Shown: positions 9,160 to 17,093 of the stretch, piece by piece
Layout: the number at the start of each line of letters is the position of its first letter
How positions within the stretch are numbered: the first letter of the stretch is position 1
Assembly (NCBI RefSeq): GCF_025567465.1
Contig: NZ_JAOQKI010000008.1
Span: 62,001 to 126,000, forward strand
Length of the DNA stretch: 64,000 bases
Direction: 5' to 3'
From: Roseburia_C amylophila
Lineage (GTDB): Bacteria; Bacillota; Clostridia; Lachnospirales; Lachnospiraceae
Notes under the pieces: model-generated
Seen by the model: only the letters and a program-made list of their open reading frames with translations
The model's database searches: none
What the model was told of the DNA's origin: nothing
Position numbers and translations under genes: made by a program

Positions 9160-9295
9160 AACAATCCGTGAGGGAGTAGTTCGCGTGAATACGTGATTTG
9201 TCAACAACCTCGGTCTGATGAAGGCCTGGCAAATCTTAATGAATGAGACTCATGTATGCAGCACAGGATGACTGCATACATGCAGTCTCATTTTA
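9160..9295 (+). ncRNA. yybP-ykoY-type Mn2+ riboswitch with terminator platform
   Basis: The leader contains GAGGGAGTAG and, further on, TGTCAACAACC, which resemble conserved loops of the yybP-ykoY manganese aptamer. It directly precedes mntP, a classic target of this class. The expression platform is clear: ATGAGACT-CATGTATGCAG (9243-9261) pairs almost perfectly with 9272-9291 and is followed by TTTT. By known mechanism Mn2+ binding would prevent the terminator and switch on the exporter. The aptamer call rests on motif and context and needs a covariance model. Confidence 0.75.
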
Positions 9296-9316
9296 AATAT
9301 ACTATCGGAGGAAATT

Positions 9317-9907
9317 GTGTTTATGGTAATGTTCTTTACACTCTTACTGATGGGAGTAGGTCTTTCGATGGATGCTTTTGCAGTGTCTATTTGTAAGGGA
9401 CTTTCCATGCGGAAGGTAAACAAAAAGCAATGTCTTGTAATTGGCTTATTCTTCGGAGGATTCCAGGCACTGATGCCATTTATTGGCTGGGTACTGGGAA
9501 GCCAGTTTGAACAGTATATTACAAGCATTGACCACTGGATTGCATTTATCCTGTTAGGATTTATCGGTGGAAAAATGGTAGTGGAAGCAATCCGGGAAAA
9601 GGATGAAGCAGTAGAAGTCGGGAAAATGGACCCGCCACTGGATTTCAAAGAGATGTTTATTCTGGCAATCGCAACCAGCATTGATGCCCTTGCCGTTGGA
9701 ATCACATTTGCATTTCTGCAGGTGCCAATCGTTGAGGCAGTTTCCATCATCGGAATTACGACCTTTGTGATTTCTGTCATTGGTGTGTATGTAGGAAACT
9801 TCTTTGGAAACAGATATAAGAAGAAGGCGGAATTGGCTGGCGGTATAATTCTTATCTTAATCGGACTTAAGATTTTGCTGGAGCATCTTGGAATTTTGGC
9901 ATTTTAA
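9317..9907 (+). CDS. mntP: Manganese efflux pump MntP
   Basis: A six-helix inner-membrane Mn2+ exporter of the MntP (YebN) family, about 196 residues. The family motifs GLSMDAFAVSICKGLS and ATSIDALAVGITFAF, one in each half, carry the Asp residues that form the ion path. GTG at 9317 is five bases after GGAGG; ATG at 9323 or 9329 is also possible. It sits behind the Mn-riboswitch-like leader, with the antiporter gene 18 bases downstream. Confidence 0.92.
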   Translation: MFMVMFFTLLLMGVGLSMDAFAVSICKGLSMRKVNKKQCLVIGLFFGGFQALMPFIGWVLGSQFEQYITSIDHWIAFILLGFIGGKMVVEAIREKDEAVEVGKMDPPLDFKEMFILAIATSIDALAVGITFAFLQVPIVEAVSIIGITTFVISVIGVYVGNFFGNRYKKKAELAGGIILILIGLKILLEHLGILAF

Positions 9908-9925
9908 AAGAAGGAGGAATATAAT

Positions 9926-10894
9926 ATGACAACAATCTGGACATATGTATTACTGGTAGTTGGTTTTGTACTGTTAATTAAAGGAGCAGATTTCTTTGTA
10001 GAAGGAAGCTCGGGAATTGCAAAGAAATTAAAGGTGCCATCGTTGATTATCGGACTTACGATAGTGGCAATGGGAACATCCCTGCCGGAATGTGCCGTCA
10101 GTGTGGCAGCATCTATTTCCGGAAACAATGCCCTGGCAGTCAGTAATGTAGTTGGCTCAAATATCTTTAACCTGATGGTGGTTTGTGGTTTCTGTGCCGT
10201 AATTACACCACTTGCAGTAGGAAAAAGGACCTTAAAGCAGGAATTTCCGTTTTCTGTGCTTATGGCAGCCCTGCTTTTAGTGCTGGGTTACATTGGAATG
10301 AGCGTTGGCAGAATAGATGGTGTGATTTTATTGATTTTCTTTGCTCTCTTCATGTTCTGGATGGTGCGTTCTGCATTAAAGGCAAGAACAGCAGGAATTA
10401 CAACAGATGCTTCTGAAGAAGCAGATGAGATTGAACGTGCAAAGCCAATCCCGGTATGGCTCTGTCTTGTATACATTGTAGGTGGAGCAGCAGCCATTGC
10501 ATTTGGTGGCGACATGGTAGTAGACAGTGCGTCTGCTATTGCAGCAGCATTCGGGTTGAGCCAGAATTTAATCGGGCTTACGATAGTAGCAATGGGAACG
10601 TCATTACCGGAGCTGGTAACCTCTATTGTGGCAGCCCGTAAAAATGAAGTAGATATGGCTTTGGGAAATGTCATTGGTTCTAATATTTTCAATATCCTTT
10701 TTGTTCTTGGTATTGCCGCTGCCATAAGTCCGGTCGCCTTTATCATGGAAAATGTGATTGATATTGTAATCTTAATTGCAATGAGCATAATGGTACTGCT
10801 GTTTGCCTGGAGCAGGCAGAAAATAAACCGCATTGAAGGAGCAATTATGCTGCTTTCCTATGCGGGATATATGGTCTATATCTGTATGAGATAA
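9926..10894 (+). CDS. CaCA-family Ca/Na antiporter (YrbG-like)
   Basis: A cation exchanger of 322 residues with about ten membrane segments. It contains the two CaCA alpha repeats: TIVAMGTSLPECAVSVAAS with NVVGSNIFNL near 50-85, and TIVAMGTSLPELVTSIVAA with NVIGSNIFNI near 215-250. These repeats form the ion site. The ATG follows AAGGAGGAATATAAT. It lies 18 bases after mntP behind the same Mn-sensing leader and before a terminator, so Mn2+ may be a physiological substrate; that is inference from context. Confidence 0.88.
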   Translation: MTTIWTYVLLVVGFVLLIKGADFFVEGSSGIAKKLKVPSLIIGLTIVAMGTSLPECAVSVAASISGNNALAVSNVVGSNIFNLMVVCGFCAVITPLAVGKRTLKQEFPFSVLMAALLLVLGYIGMSVGRIDGVILLIFFALFMFWMVRSALKARTAGITTDASEEADEIERAKPIPVWLCLVYIVGGAAAIAFGGDMVVDSASAIAAAFGLSQNLIGLTIVAMGTSLPELVTSIVAARKNEVDMALGNVIGSNIFNILFVLGIAAAISPVAFIMENVIDIVILIAMSIMVLLFAWSRQKINRIEGAIMLLSYAGYMVYICMR

Positions 10895-10907
10895 TATATT
10901 TGATAAG

Positions 10908-10942
10908 AAATAAGAAGCCCGTTTTTGCGGGCTTCTTATTGT
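10908..10942. terminator. Bidirectional terminator after the antiporter gene
   Basis: AATAAGAAGCCCG pairs with CGGGCTTCTTATT around a five-to-six base loop, with T-rich and A-rich flanks. Confidence 0.85.
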
Positions 10943-11004
10943 GTTATGCGCGCAGCAAAAATGTCTGTAAGAAGCTGCCGGTGGCAGATTCTGCAGGATG
11001 CTGA

Positions 11005-12246
11005 CTAATTTTCCGATTCTTCTAACTGGGAAAGTACATTGTTAAGCTGGAAGGTGGAGCTGTCTATCAGGTCCGGAATGGAACCTAGGTATTCCAGATG
11101 AAAGCCGGCATAGCGGAAGAAATAGGTTGTTCTTAATCCATCATCCGGGATGGCAAGCTCGATATATTCATCTGTTGTATCAAGGTCAATGAGATAATAT
11201 TCATTTGTTATATCGGAGGCAGCACTGCGGGACAGTGTAAAGTTGCCATTATAAAGCATTTCAGAATAATCTGTTCCATCTACCGTCAGGGTAGAAGAAA
11301 GCATTCCCGTTTCTTCGTTGTAAGTGGTGTCATAGTAGACGGCATCCATTTCTCCGTTTCCATCCATATCTGCAGAAACAGCAGACCCCATTAAAGCGTT
11401 CAGCTGAAAATTACCGGTGTAATGATATTCAGCCTTCAGAGCATTCAGCTGCTGATAAGGAACGGAAAATAAAAGTGTATCGGAATAAGACGGTGTAATA
11501 GCACCATGATTGGCGATAAAGGTAATACCGCCTTTGGTAAAATACCAGTTGCCATCCCTTAGTACATGTTCTAAAAGGTTCGAAGATACATCGGAGCCGT
11601 CATGTTTGGCAAGCTGGCTGATTTTGCTGTAGTTCGGTAACAAAAGCTGCTGGTTAATAAAAGAAAGTGCACTGTTTATCAGGGCATTGGAATCTGTAGC
11701 AATATCAGAAAGAGTAAGTGTTTCACCATTTTCCAGATCATAATTAAACCCACCATAAGCAGCACTGTGGGTCTCCTCACTGGTAAATTCTTTTCTGCTA
11801 CTCTCAAAAGAGATAATCCGGCTGTCCTGTCTGGTACAGGAAAAATCCTCATCTAAGTGATAGGCGGAAAAGGAATCCGGTGACTCAGCAAAAGAAATTC
11901 TTGCGGAAAGCAGACTTTCTAATCGGGCATCCTGGAAAGCATCCAGTTCTTCGTTTAAAGATTGTGTAATGGTTTTGGAAATCTTCGGATGACCGTCTAT
12001 GGTCACCGTTGGTTTCTGATAGGAGGTATATAATAAAACAGTAGATAAATCATCGGCATGATAAGTCTCTGTTTTGGAGTTAAATGTTATTGTTACCGGG
12101 TCATTCCGGGACTGTTCTGTTGATTCTTCTGTAGCGTCCGGCTGTTCACTGCCGGAATCCGTCTGTACAGAAGACTGTTTCTTCCCACCACATCCGCAAA
12201 AGACCAGGGTGGCAATACAAATCAGGGCAATAAATCTTTGCTTCAT
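11005..12246 (-). CDS. Lipoprotein with DUF3298/RsiV-like domain
   Basis: Secreted lipoprotein of 413 residues; the signal peptide MKQRFIALICIATLVFCGC ends in a lipobox Cys. The ATG at 12246 follows AAGGAGATATCT; the open frame extends further upstream, but that part lies in a repeat element. Residues after the Ser/Thr-rich linker resemble the RsiV/DUF3298 family: a two-part fold with SAAYGGFNYDLENGETLTLSDI and FYFTKGGI-type strands (here NWYFTKGGITFIANHGAI). The last third has a VCBS-like DMDGNGEMDAVYYD segment. The molecular role is unknown. A long palindrome lies 57 bases upstream of the start. Confidence 0.75.
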   Translation of the reverse strand: MKQRFIALICIATLVFCGCGGKKQSSVQTDSGSEQPDATEESTEQSRNDPVTITFNSKTETYHADDLSTVLLYTSYQKPTVTIDGHPKISKTITQSLNEELDAFQDARLESLLSARISFAESPDSFSAYHLDEDFSCTRQDSRIISFESSRKEFTSEETHSAAYGGFNYDLENGETLTLSDIATDSNALINSALSFINQQLLLPNYSKISQLAKHDGSDVSSNLLEHVLRDGNWYFTKGGITFIANHGAITPSYSDTLLFSVPYQQLNALKAEYHYTGNFQLNALMGSAVSADMDGNGEMDAVYYDTTYNEETGMLSSTLTVDGTDYSEMLYNGNFTLSRSAASDITNEYYLIDLDTTDEYIELAIPDDGLRTTYFFRYAGFHLEYLGSIPDLIDSSTFQLNNVLSQLEESEN

Positions 12247-12303
12247 AGATATCTCCTTGTGGTTCGCATTCGTACCTAGAGTATAGCACATTTTATCTGG
12301 AAA

Positions 12304-12719
12304 AATCTTTAAAAAAGAATGAAGTTTTCCGGGGAAAGCGTTAGGGGGTGAAAGAAGCGTAATGTCCGTGCTGTTCAGTGAGTCCGAATGCAACATAAGG
12401 GCGGCAAGGGGCACTAAGAATTTCGAATAAAATTAGTCTGTTTCGGCAACCGGCGCAAATTCACATCCATGTTCATCTGCGCCTCGGNNNNNNNNNNNNN
12501 NNNNNNNNNTGTGCCGCCGTTGCCAGATGCTATCCGAAATTCCAAGTGCCCCTTGCCGCCCTTATCATGCATCCGCACTTTGCTGAACAACACGGACATT
12601 CGGTATTCTTAGTGCCCCTTGCAGCCCTTATTTCGCATTTGGACTCGATAAACAGTGTGGAAATCCAGCATTCTTTTATTCCACAAACCATCGAGAAAAC
12701 TTTATTCTTTTTTAAGATT
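12304..12719. repeat. Long palindromic repeat element, copy 1
   Basis: Imperfect palindrome of about 416 bp. The outer arms are AATCTTTAAAAAAGAAT (12304) against ATTCTTTTTTAAGATT (ending 12719). The next arms are GTCCGTGCTGTTCAG and, further in, CATAAGGGCGGCAAGGGGCAC, pairing with the same motifs on the right. The conserved core starts with GGGGCACTAAGAATTTCG and ends with CGAAATTCCAAGTGCCCC. The right side carries a second tandem copy of the inner arm (12590-12660). The assembly gap lies inside its core hairpin. It sits between the divergent genes 11005-12246 and 12808-13173. Confidence 0.85.
12488..12509. other. Assembly gap of 22 N
   Basis: The gap interrupts the second core hairpin of repeat copy 1. 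The visible right arm TGTGCCGCCG predicts that the missing left arm continues CGG with CGGCACA plus a short loop. Confidence 0.95.
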
Positions 12720-12807
12720 CGCCCAATTGAAAAGCAATATCAAGAGGTATATAATCAGGTAAAGTGCGGACGCGCAGGGGAATATAGTAAGAATAGGAGG
12801 ATACACA

Positions 12808-13173
12808 ATGGATTTTTTTGACCGCATGGGAGAGAAACTGGTAACTGCAGGAAAGGATGTCACACAGAAGGCAAAAGATTTATCCGGAACTGCAAAGTTA
12901 AACTTTGACATCAAGGCAAAAGAGGATTTTATTGAAAAGCAGTATGCACAGATTGGAAAGCTTTATTATGAAGACCACAAGGAAGAAGCAGATGGTGCAT
13001 ATGGACAGCAGATGCAGGCAATTGCAGAGGCATTTGCAGCAATTGACCATATGAAAGAGGAAGTATTAAAGATTAAAGGAGCGCGTCAGTGCCCGCAGTG
13101 TGGCGCAACTGTGCCGGAGGACACAGAGTTCTGTGGAAAATGTGGAGCAAAACTGAATATCTTTGAAGATTAG
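12808..13173 (+). CDS. Zinc-ribbon protein with helical N-terminal domain
   Basis: Small cytoplasmic protein of 121 residues. Residues 1-90 are mostly amphipathic helix, rich in Lys, Glu and Ala. The C-terminus is a four-Cys zinc ribbon, CPQCGATVPEDTEFCGKCG (about 94-112). The start follows AATAGGAGGATACACA. It stands alone before a terminator. Such proteins are common in Lachnospiraceae and have no assigned role. The repeat-rich region upstream should hold its promoter. Confidence 0.8.
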   Translation: MDFFDRMGEKLVTAGKDVTQKAKDLSGTAKLNFDIKAKEDFIEKQYAQIGKLYYEDHKEEADGAYGQQMQAIAEAFAAIDHMKEEVLKIKGARQCPQCGATVPEDTEFCGKCGAKLNIFED

Positions 13174-13176
13174 TGG

Positions 13177-13228
13177 ACAACTTACCCATTTGTTTTGAGA
13201 AAATCATACCAATGGGTAGGTTGTTTTA
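13177..13228 (+). terminator. Terminator after the zinc-ribbon gene
   Basis: ACAACTTACCCATT pairs (one G-U) with AATGGGTAGGTTGT, followed by TTTTAT. Confidence 0.8.
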
Positions 13229-13299
13229 TGAAAAAACATAAGATATAATAAATGGTATACCAATAGGGAAGAGAAAGGTATAGGGAGGTGCAGCAATTT

Positions 13300-14502
13300 A
13301 TGAAGAAACGAATGATAAAGCTGACCGGTGCTTTATTAGTGATAGCCAGCTTGGTTTTTTCCGGATGCGGGAAAAGCACGCAGTTAGACGATTATGCTAC
13401 CAATGAAGGCAGTGACAGCACAGAAGAAGGCACAGAAGCAGTGGCGGATAACACATCGGGTGATACCGGGGGGATACCGAAGGATGAGATTAAGGTAGGT
13501 GTCATTCATCTATCCGATCCGGCAGATGGAAGTGGTTATACATATACCCATGATCTTGGTATTCAGGGAATGCAGCAGAACTTAAATCTTTCCGATGACC
13601 AGATTGTGCGTAAAATTAATATTTCGGATACTGATGCAGATGCAACCAGAGCAGCAATACAGGAATGCATTGACGAAGGCTGTAATATTATTTTCACTAC
13701 AAGTTGGGGTTATATGGAAACCACCGCAGAGATGGCAGAAGAATATCCGGATATTTATTTTTCTCATGGAACCGGATATATGAGTAATGGAAAGAATTTC
13801 AATAATTATTTTGGAAGAATTTATCAGGCACGTTACTTGAGCGGAATCGTAGCGGGTATGAATACAAAGTCCAATAAAATCGGTTATGTGGCAGCGATGG
13901 ATTCAACTAATTCAGAGGTAACCGGCGGAATTGATGCATTTGCAATGGGAATTTATTCGGTCAATCAGAATGCAAAGGTCTATGTAAAAGTTACAAACAG
14001 CTGGTTTGACCCGGACGGAGAGAAGGCGGCAGCAGAGATGCTTCTTAACATGGGCTGTGATGTAATTGCACAGCATTGTGATACAGAATATCCGCAGACA
14101 TTGGCACAGGAAAAAGGCGTTTACAGTATCGGTTATAATTCTGATATGAGTAAAAATGCACCGGAGGCTTGTCTTTGCAGTGTTATCTGGAACTGGAGTG
14201 CCTATTATACATCAGCAGTGCAGAGTGTTATCGACGGAACCTGGGATGGCAGCAATTATTATGGAGGAATGAATGAGAACCTGGTAGGACTTACGTCGCT
14301 TGCTGATTTCTGCGCAGATGGAACTGAGGAGAAAGTAGAGGAGGCAAAGGCAGCGATTCTTTCCGGGGAAAATGGAGTGTTTGATGGTGTAATTGAGACC
14401 AATACCGGAGAAACCGTAGGAAAAGAAGGAAAAACATTAGATGATGCGACAATTACCGGAGGAATAGACTGGTATTTTAAGACGGTTGAAGTGGTAGAGT
14501 AG
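13300..14502 (+). CDS. BMP-family substrate-binding lipoprotein
   Basis: Lipoprotein of 400 residues in the basic membrane protein (BMP/PnrA-like) family, whose studied members bind purine nucleosides or related ligands. The signal peptide ends VFSGC. Family segments include DEIKVGVIHLSDPADGSGY, NIIFTTSWGYME, NNYFGRIYQARYLSGIVAG and NKIGYVAA, then VIAQHCDTEYPQ. The ATG at 13300 lies 11 bases after GGGAGG; a GTG at 13288 overlaps that RBS. No ABC permease or ATPase is nearby. Instead the next gene, 10 bases away, is a chemoreceptor, so this protein may act as its ligand sensor. Confidence 0.85.
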   Translation: MKKRMIKLTGALLVIASLVFSGCGKSTQLDDYATNEGSDSTEEGTEAVADNTSGDTGGIPKDEIKVGVIHLSDPADGSGYTYTHDLGIQGMQQNLNLSDDQIVRKINISDTDADATRAAIQECIDEGCNIIFTTSWGYMETTAEMAEEYPDIYFSHGTGYMSNGKNFNNYFGRIYQARYLSGIVAGMNTKSNKIGYVAAMDSTNSEVTGGIDAFAMGIYSVNQNAKVYVKVTNSWFDPDGEKAAAEMLLNMGCDVIAQHCDTEYPQTLAQEKGVYSIGYNSDMSKNAPEACLCSVIWNWSAYYTSAVQSVIDGTWDGSNYYGGMNENLVGLTSLADFCADGTEEKVEEAKAAILSGENGVFDGVIETNTGETVGKEGKTLDDATITGGIDWYFKTVEVVE

Positions 14503-14512
14503 GGGGAAGCAA

Positions 14513-16216
14513 ATGAATCTAAAGAAAAAAATTCTGGCAATTACAATTGGACCGGTATTGATATTAGGAATTATCACCATACTATTTACCGTAACCATGG
14601 TGAAGAATTCCATGATGGATGAGACAAAGGATGCATTAAAGGGAACTGCTGCCGCAACGTTGGCAGCATATGACCAGAATACCGGAGATTATCTTGAGAC
14701 CAGCAATGGGGATATCTGGAAGGGAAGTTACAATATTTCCAAATCAGAGAATCTGGTAGACCGGATTAAAGATAATACCGGAATGGATGTAACTTTTTTC
14801 TATGGAGATAAACGAATCATGACTTCGGCAATGGATGAGAATGGAAATCGAATCTTAAAATCCAAAGCAGGAGATGTCATTGTAGAAAAAGTATTAAATG
14901 GTGGAGAAGAATGTTTTAGTGAAGCAGTATCTATAGAAGGAACTTTAAATTATGGTTATTTTATGCCGGTATATCAGAATGGCTCCGATACAGATATTGT
15001 GGGAATGATATTCGTAGGAACCAATAAGCATGATAAAGATGCTGTTATAATGCGGCTTCTAGGATCGATTGTGGCAGCGGTGGCAGCAATTATGCTGGTC
15101 TGCCTGATTGTCAGCACGAAGCTGGCAAGCACTATCAGCAGGAATATCAGAACCAGTATTAAAGCGGTGGAGAAGATTGCAGCAGGCAATTTGAATGTGC
15201 AGGTGAATAATAAGCTGCTTAAGAGTAAGGATGAAATCGGAGACCTTTCCAGAGTTACGATTACCCTGCGTGATGCGATGCAGAGGACGATTCTTGAAAT
15301 TAACCAGAATGTCCAGAAGCTGTTAGAGGCATCCTCTTTACTTGGAACAGCGGCAGATAATACCAATGGAACGATGAATAAGGTACGCTCCGCTGTAAAC
15401 CGGATTGTGGAGAATTCTGCCGAACAGGCAGAAAATTCAAAGAGTACTTCTGAGCATATGCGTCTGATGGGAGAAAATATTACAGAGACTTCCGCAGAGG
15501 TAGAAGCCTTAAACAGCAATGCGGAATTCATGCATCAATCCAGTGAAAAAGCAGCAGAAACACTATCAAACCTGCAGCATATCAACAGCGAAGTAGAGCG
15601 GATTATCGGCGAAGTACAGGAACAGACCAACCGTACCAATGATTCTGTGCAGCAGATTCATAAGGCAACTGCATTTATTACATCCATAGCAGAAGAAACG
15701 GATTTACTCAGTCTGAATGCATCCATTGAGGCAGCCAGATCCGGTGAAAGCGGCAGGGGATTTGCAGTTGTTGCAGAACAGATTAAGAAATTATCCGAGC
15801 AGTCCAACCAGTCCAGCAGTGAGATAGAAGAGACTGCCATGATGTTAAGCGAGGATTCCCAGAAGGCTGTAGAGATTATGCAGAAGATGCAGGAGATCAT
15901 TGTGAGCCAGAGCGAGAGCATGCAGGATACCCAGAAGGTAGTGGAAGAGGTTGTGGCACAGATAGCCAATTCCATGCAGAGTATCCAGCAGATTAAAGAG
16001 ACCACAGAGCATCTTGCAAATGTGAGAAATGAGGTTCTGCAGGCAGTTGAGACTCTTTCTAATATAGCGCAGGACAGTGTATCCGGAACGAAAAAGACTT
16101 ACGAAGATACGGAAGAGGTTGTAGATACCTTTAAGCAGGTATACATGAGCGCAGAGCAGCTTCGTGAGATTGCTGACCAGCTGGCAGGAAGCGTACAGTA
16201 TTTCCATGTGGAATAA
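14513..16216 (+). CDS. Methyl-accepting chemotaxis protein with Cache sensor
   Basis: Membrane chemoreceptor of 567 residues. A first helix spans about 8-28, then a single Cache-type extracellular domain (about 35-175, with the NTGMDVTFFYGDKRIMTSAM strand pattern), a second helix near 182-205 and a HAMP region. The long cytoplasmic coiled coil carries the signalling hairpin EETDLLSLNASIEAARSGES with GRGFAVVAEQIKKLSEQSNQ. The start follows AGGGGGAAGCAA. It is ten bases after the BMP lipoprotein and probably co-transcribed. Confidence 0.92.
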   Translation: MNLKKKILAITIGPVLILGIITILFTVTMVKNSMMDETKDALKGTAAATLAAYDQNTGDYLETSNGDIWKGSYNISKSENLVDRIKDNTGMDVTFFYGDKRIMTSAMDENGNRILKSKAGDVIVEKVLNGGEECFSEAVSIEGTLNYGYFMPVYQNGSDTDIVGMIFVGTNKHDKDAVIMRLLGSIVAAVAAIMLVCLIVSTKLASTISRNIRTSIKAVEKIAAGNLNVQVNNKLLKSKDEIGDLSRVTITLRDAMQRTILEINQNVQKLLEASSLLGTAADNTNGTMNKVRSAVNRIVENSAEQAENSKSTSEHMRLMGENITETSAEVEALNSNAEFMHQSSEKAAETLSNLQHINSEVERIIGEVQEQTNRTNDSVQQIHKATAFITSIAEETDLLSLNASIEAARSGESGRGFAVVAEQIKKLSEQSNQSSSEIEETAMMLSEDSQKAVEIMQKMQEIIVSQSESMQDTQKVVEEVVAQIANSMQSIQQIKETTEHLANVRNEVLQAVETLSNIAQDSVSGTKKTYEDTEEVVDTFKQVYMSAEQLREIADQLAGSVQYFHVE

Positions 16217-16321
16217 ATATACAACCATAGCAATTCTAAAATTGTGAAAAAGTGCCTTTGAAATCGCAGACTGAAAAGTTTATCATAAAAAGAGAAAATA
16301 TGCGGTGTCAGAGGTGAGAAA

Positions 16322-16601
16322 ATGTATCCAATTGGAGCATATATTGTAAAATCAACAAATGGAGTATGCAAAATAAAGGACATTGTAAATCCGGATTTTG
16401 TAGCAGATTCCAACAAATTGTATTATCAAGCTAATCTATCAGAGGAAAAAGACGCGCCAGGAGCAGGGAAAGAAAACAACTACAGTAGATGGACGTTATT
16501 TTAATCTGGCAGAAAATCTTCTGTATTCTGAACTTGAATTAGTATTGCAGAAAAATAAAGATGAGATTTACCAGATGATAAAGGCAATTTGTGAAGCTTA
16601 A
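16322..16601 (+). pseudogene. Degenerate CarD/CdnL-like regulator gene
   Basis: The first frame begins MYPIGAYIVKSTNGVCKIKDI, close to the N-terminal RNA-polymerase-interacting domain of CarD-family proteins, and stops at 16504. A second frame overlapping it gives GRYFNLAENLLYSELELVLQ and ends ...IYQMIKAICEA at 16601, resembling the family's C-terminal helical part. The two cannot be joined without a frameshift near 16440-16500. The total (about 92 residues) is well short of a full CarD (~160). A GAGGTGAG RBS remains upstream. I read it as a decayed gene. Confidence 0.55.
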
Positions 16602-16628
16602 GGATATCGGATGGTCCGGTTGCAAAGG

Positions 16629-16657
16629 TTGACTTTTCAAATAAATTGTGTTAGTTT
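16629..16657 (+). promoter_or_regulatory. Probable promoter of the T-box/metG transcript
   Basis: TTGACT (16629) and TAGTTT (16652) are spaced 17 bp. The implied start, near 16665, coincides with the beginning of T-box Stem I. Confidence 0.5.
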
Positions 16658-16664
16658 TACACCT

Positions 16665-16946
16665 AGATGATAAACGCAAGGAAGAAGAGAGTACATTTAT
16701 CGGAATTGTACAGAGAGTTCCAATAAACCGCAGGGTTTAGCTGAGATGGAATCAAGGGCGATAGATGGAAGATGGCTTTGGAGTGGCGGGGCTGAATCTT
16801 AAGAGACAAAGCTTCGACAGGACCGCCTGTTATAGCGGGAAGTATTGCAGGATACTTCATGAGGCACATATTGTAAGGTATGTGTAAAATAGAAGTGGTA
16901 ACACGGATAACACCCGTCTTCTTTCATTAGAAGGCGGGATTTTTTT
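16665..16946 (+). ncRNA. T-box leader, methionine specifier
   Basis: The Stem I features are in order: the loop-E half AGTA in GAAGAAGAGAGTACA, the AGAGAG and GCTGAGA distal motifs, then GGAAGATGG, where GAA precedes the specifier. CAAGG (16678) pairs with CTTTG (16776) below the loop and TATCG with CGATA above it, placing the specifier codon ATG at 16772-16774, followed by a purine. The antiterminator T-box reads AGTGGTAACACGG (16894-16906). The terminator CCCGTCTTCT/AGAAGGCGGG plus seven T ends at about 16946. Uncharged tRNA-Met should let transcription enter metG. Confidence 0.92.
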
Positions 16947-17069
16947 CGCGAGTAGCGATGAAAATGCCGTGCTTGCACGAGCATTTGAGGAGCACCGCGA
17001 AAACCTGTGAAACGAAGTTTCTCAGGTCGCGAGTAGCGAAGCGGCTCGCAGGAACGCTTGAGGAGCACC
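16947..17069 (+). repeat. Imperfect short repeats between T-box and metG
   Basis: CGCGAGTAGCGA occurs at 16947 and 17028, and TGAGGAGCACC at 16986 and 17059. This gives two copies of a roughly 75-80 base unit separating the T-box terminator from the metG RBS. The unit is GC-richer than its surroundings. I do not recognise a named family. Confidence 0.7.
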
Positions 17070-17093
17070 AAAAGTATAAAAAGGAGAATGAAG

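Noticed and set aside
10183..10641. Alternative plus-strand frames within the antiporter gene
   Set aside because: They are shadows of the CaCA gene, whose two alpha repeats are intact in the main frame.
12546..12821. 91-residue open frame before the zinc-ribbon gene
   Set aside because: It is contained in repeat copy 1 and runs into the zinc-ribbon gene in another frame. No RBS is present.
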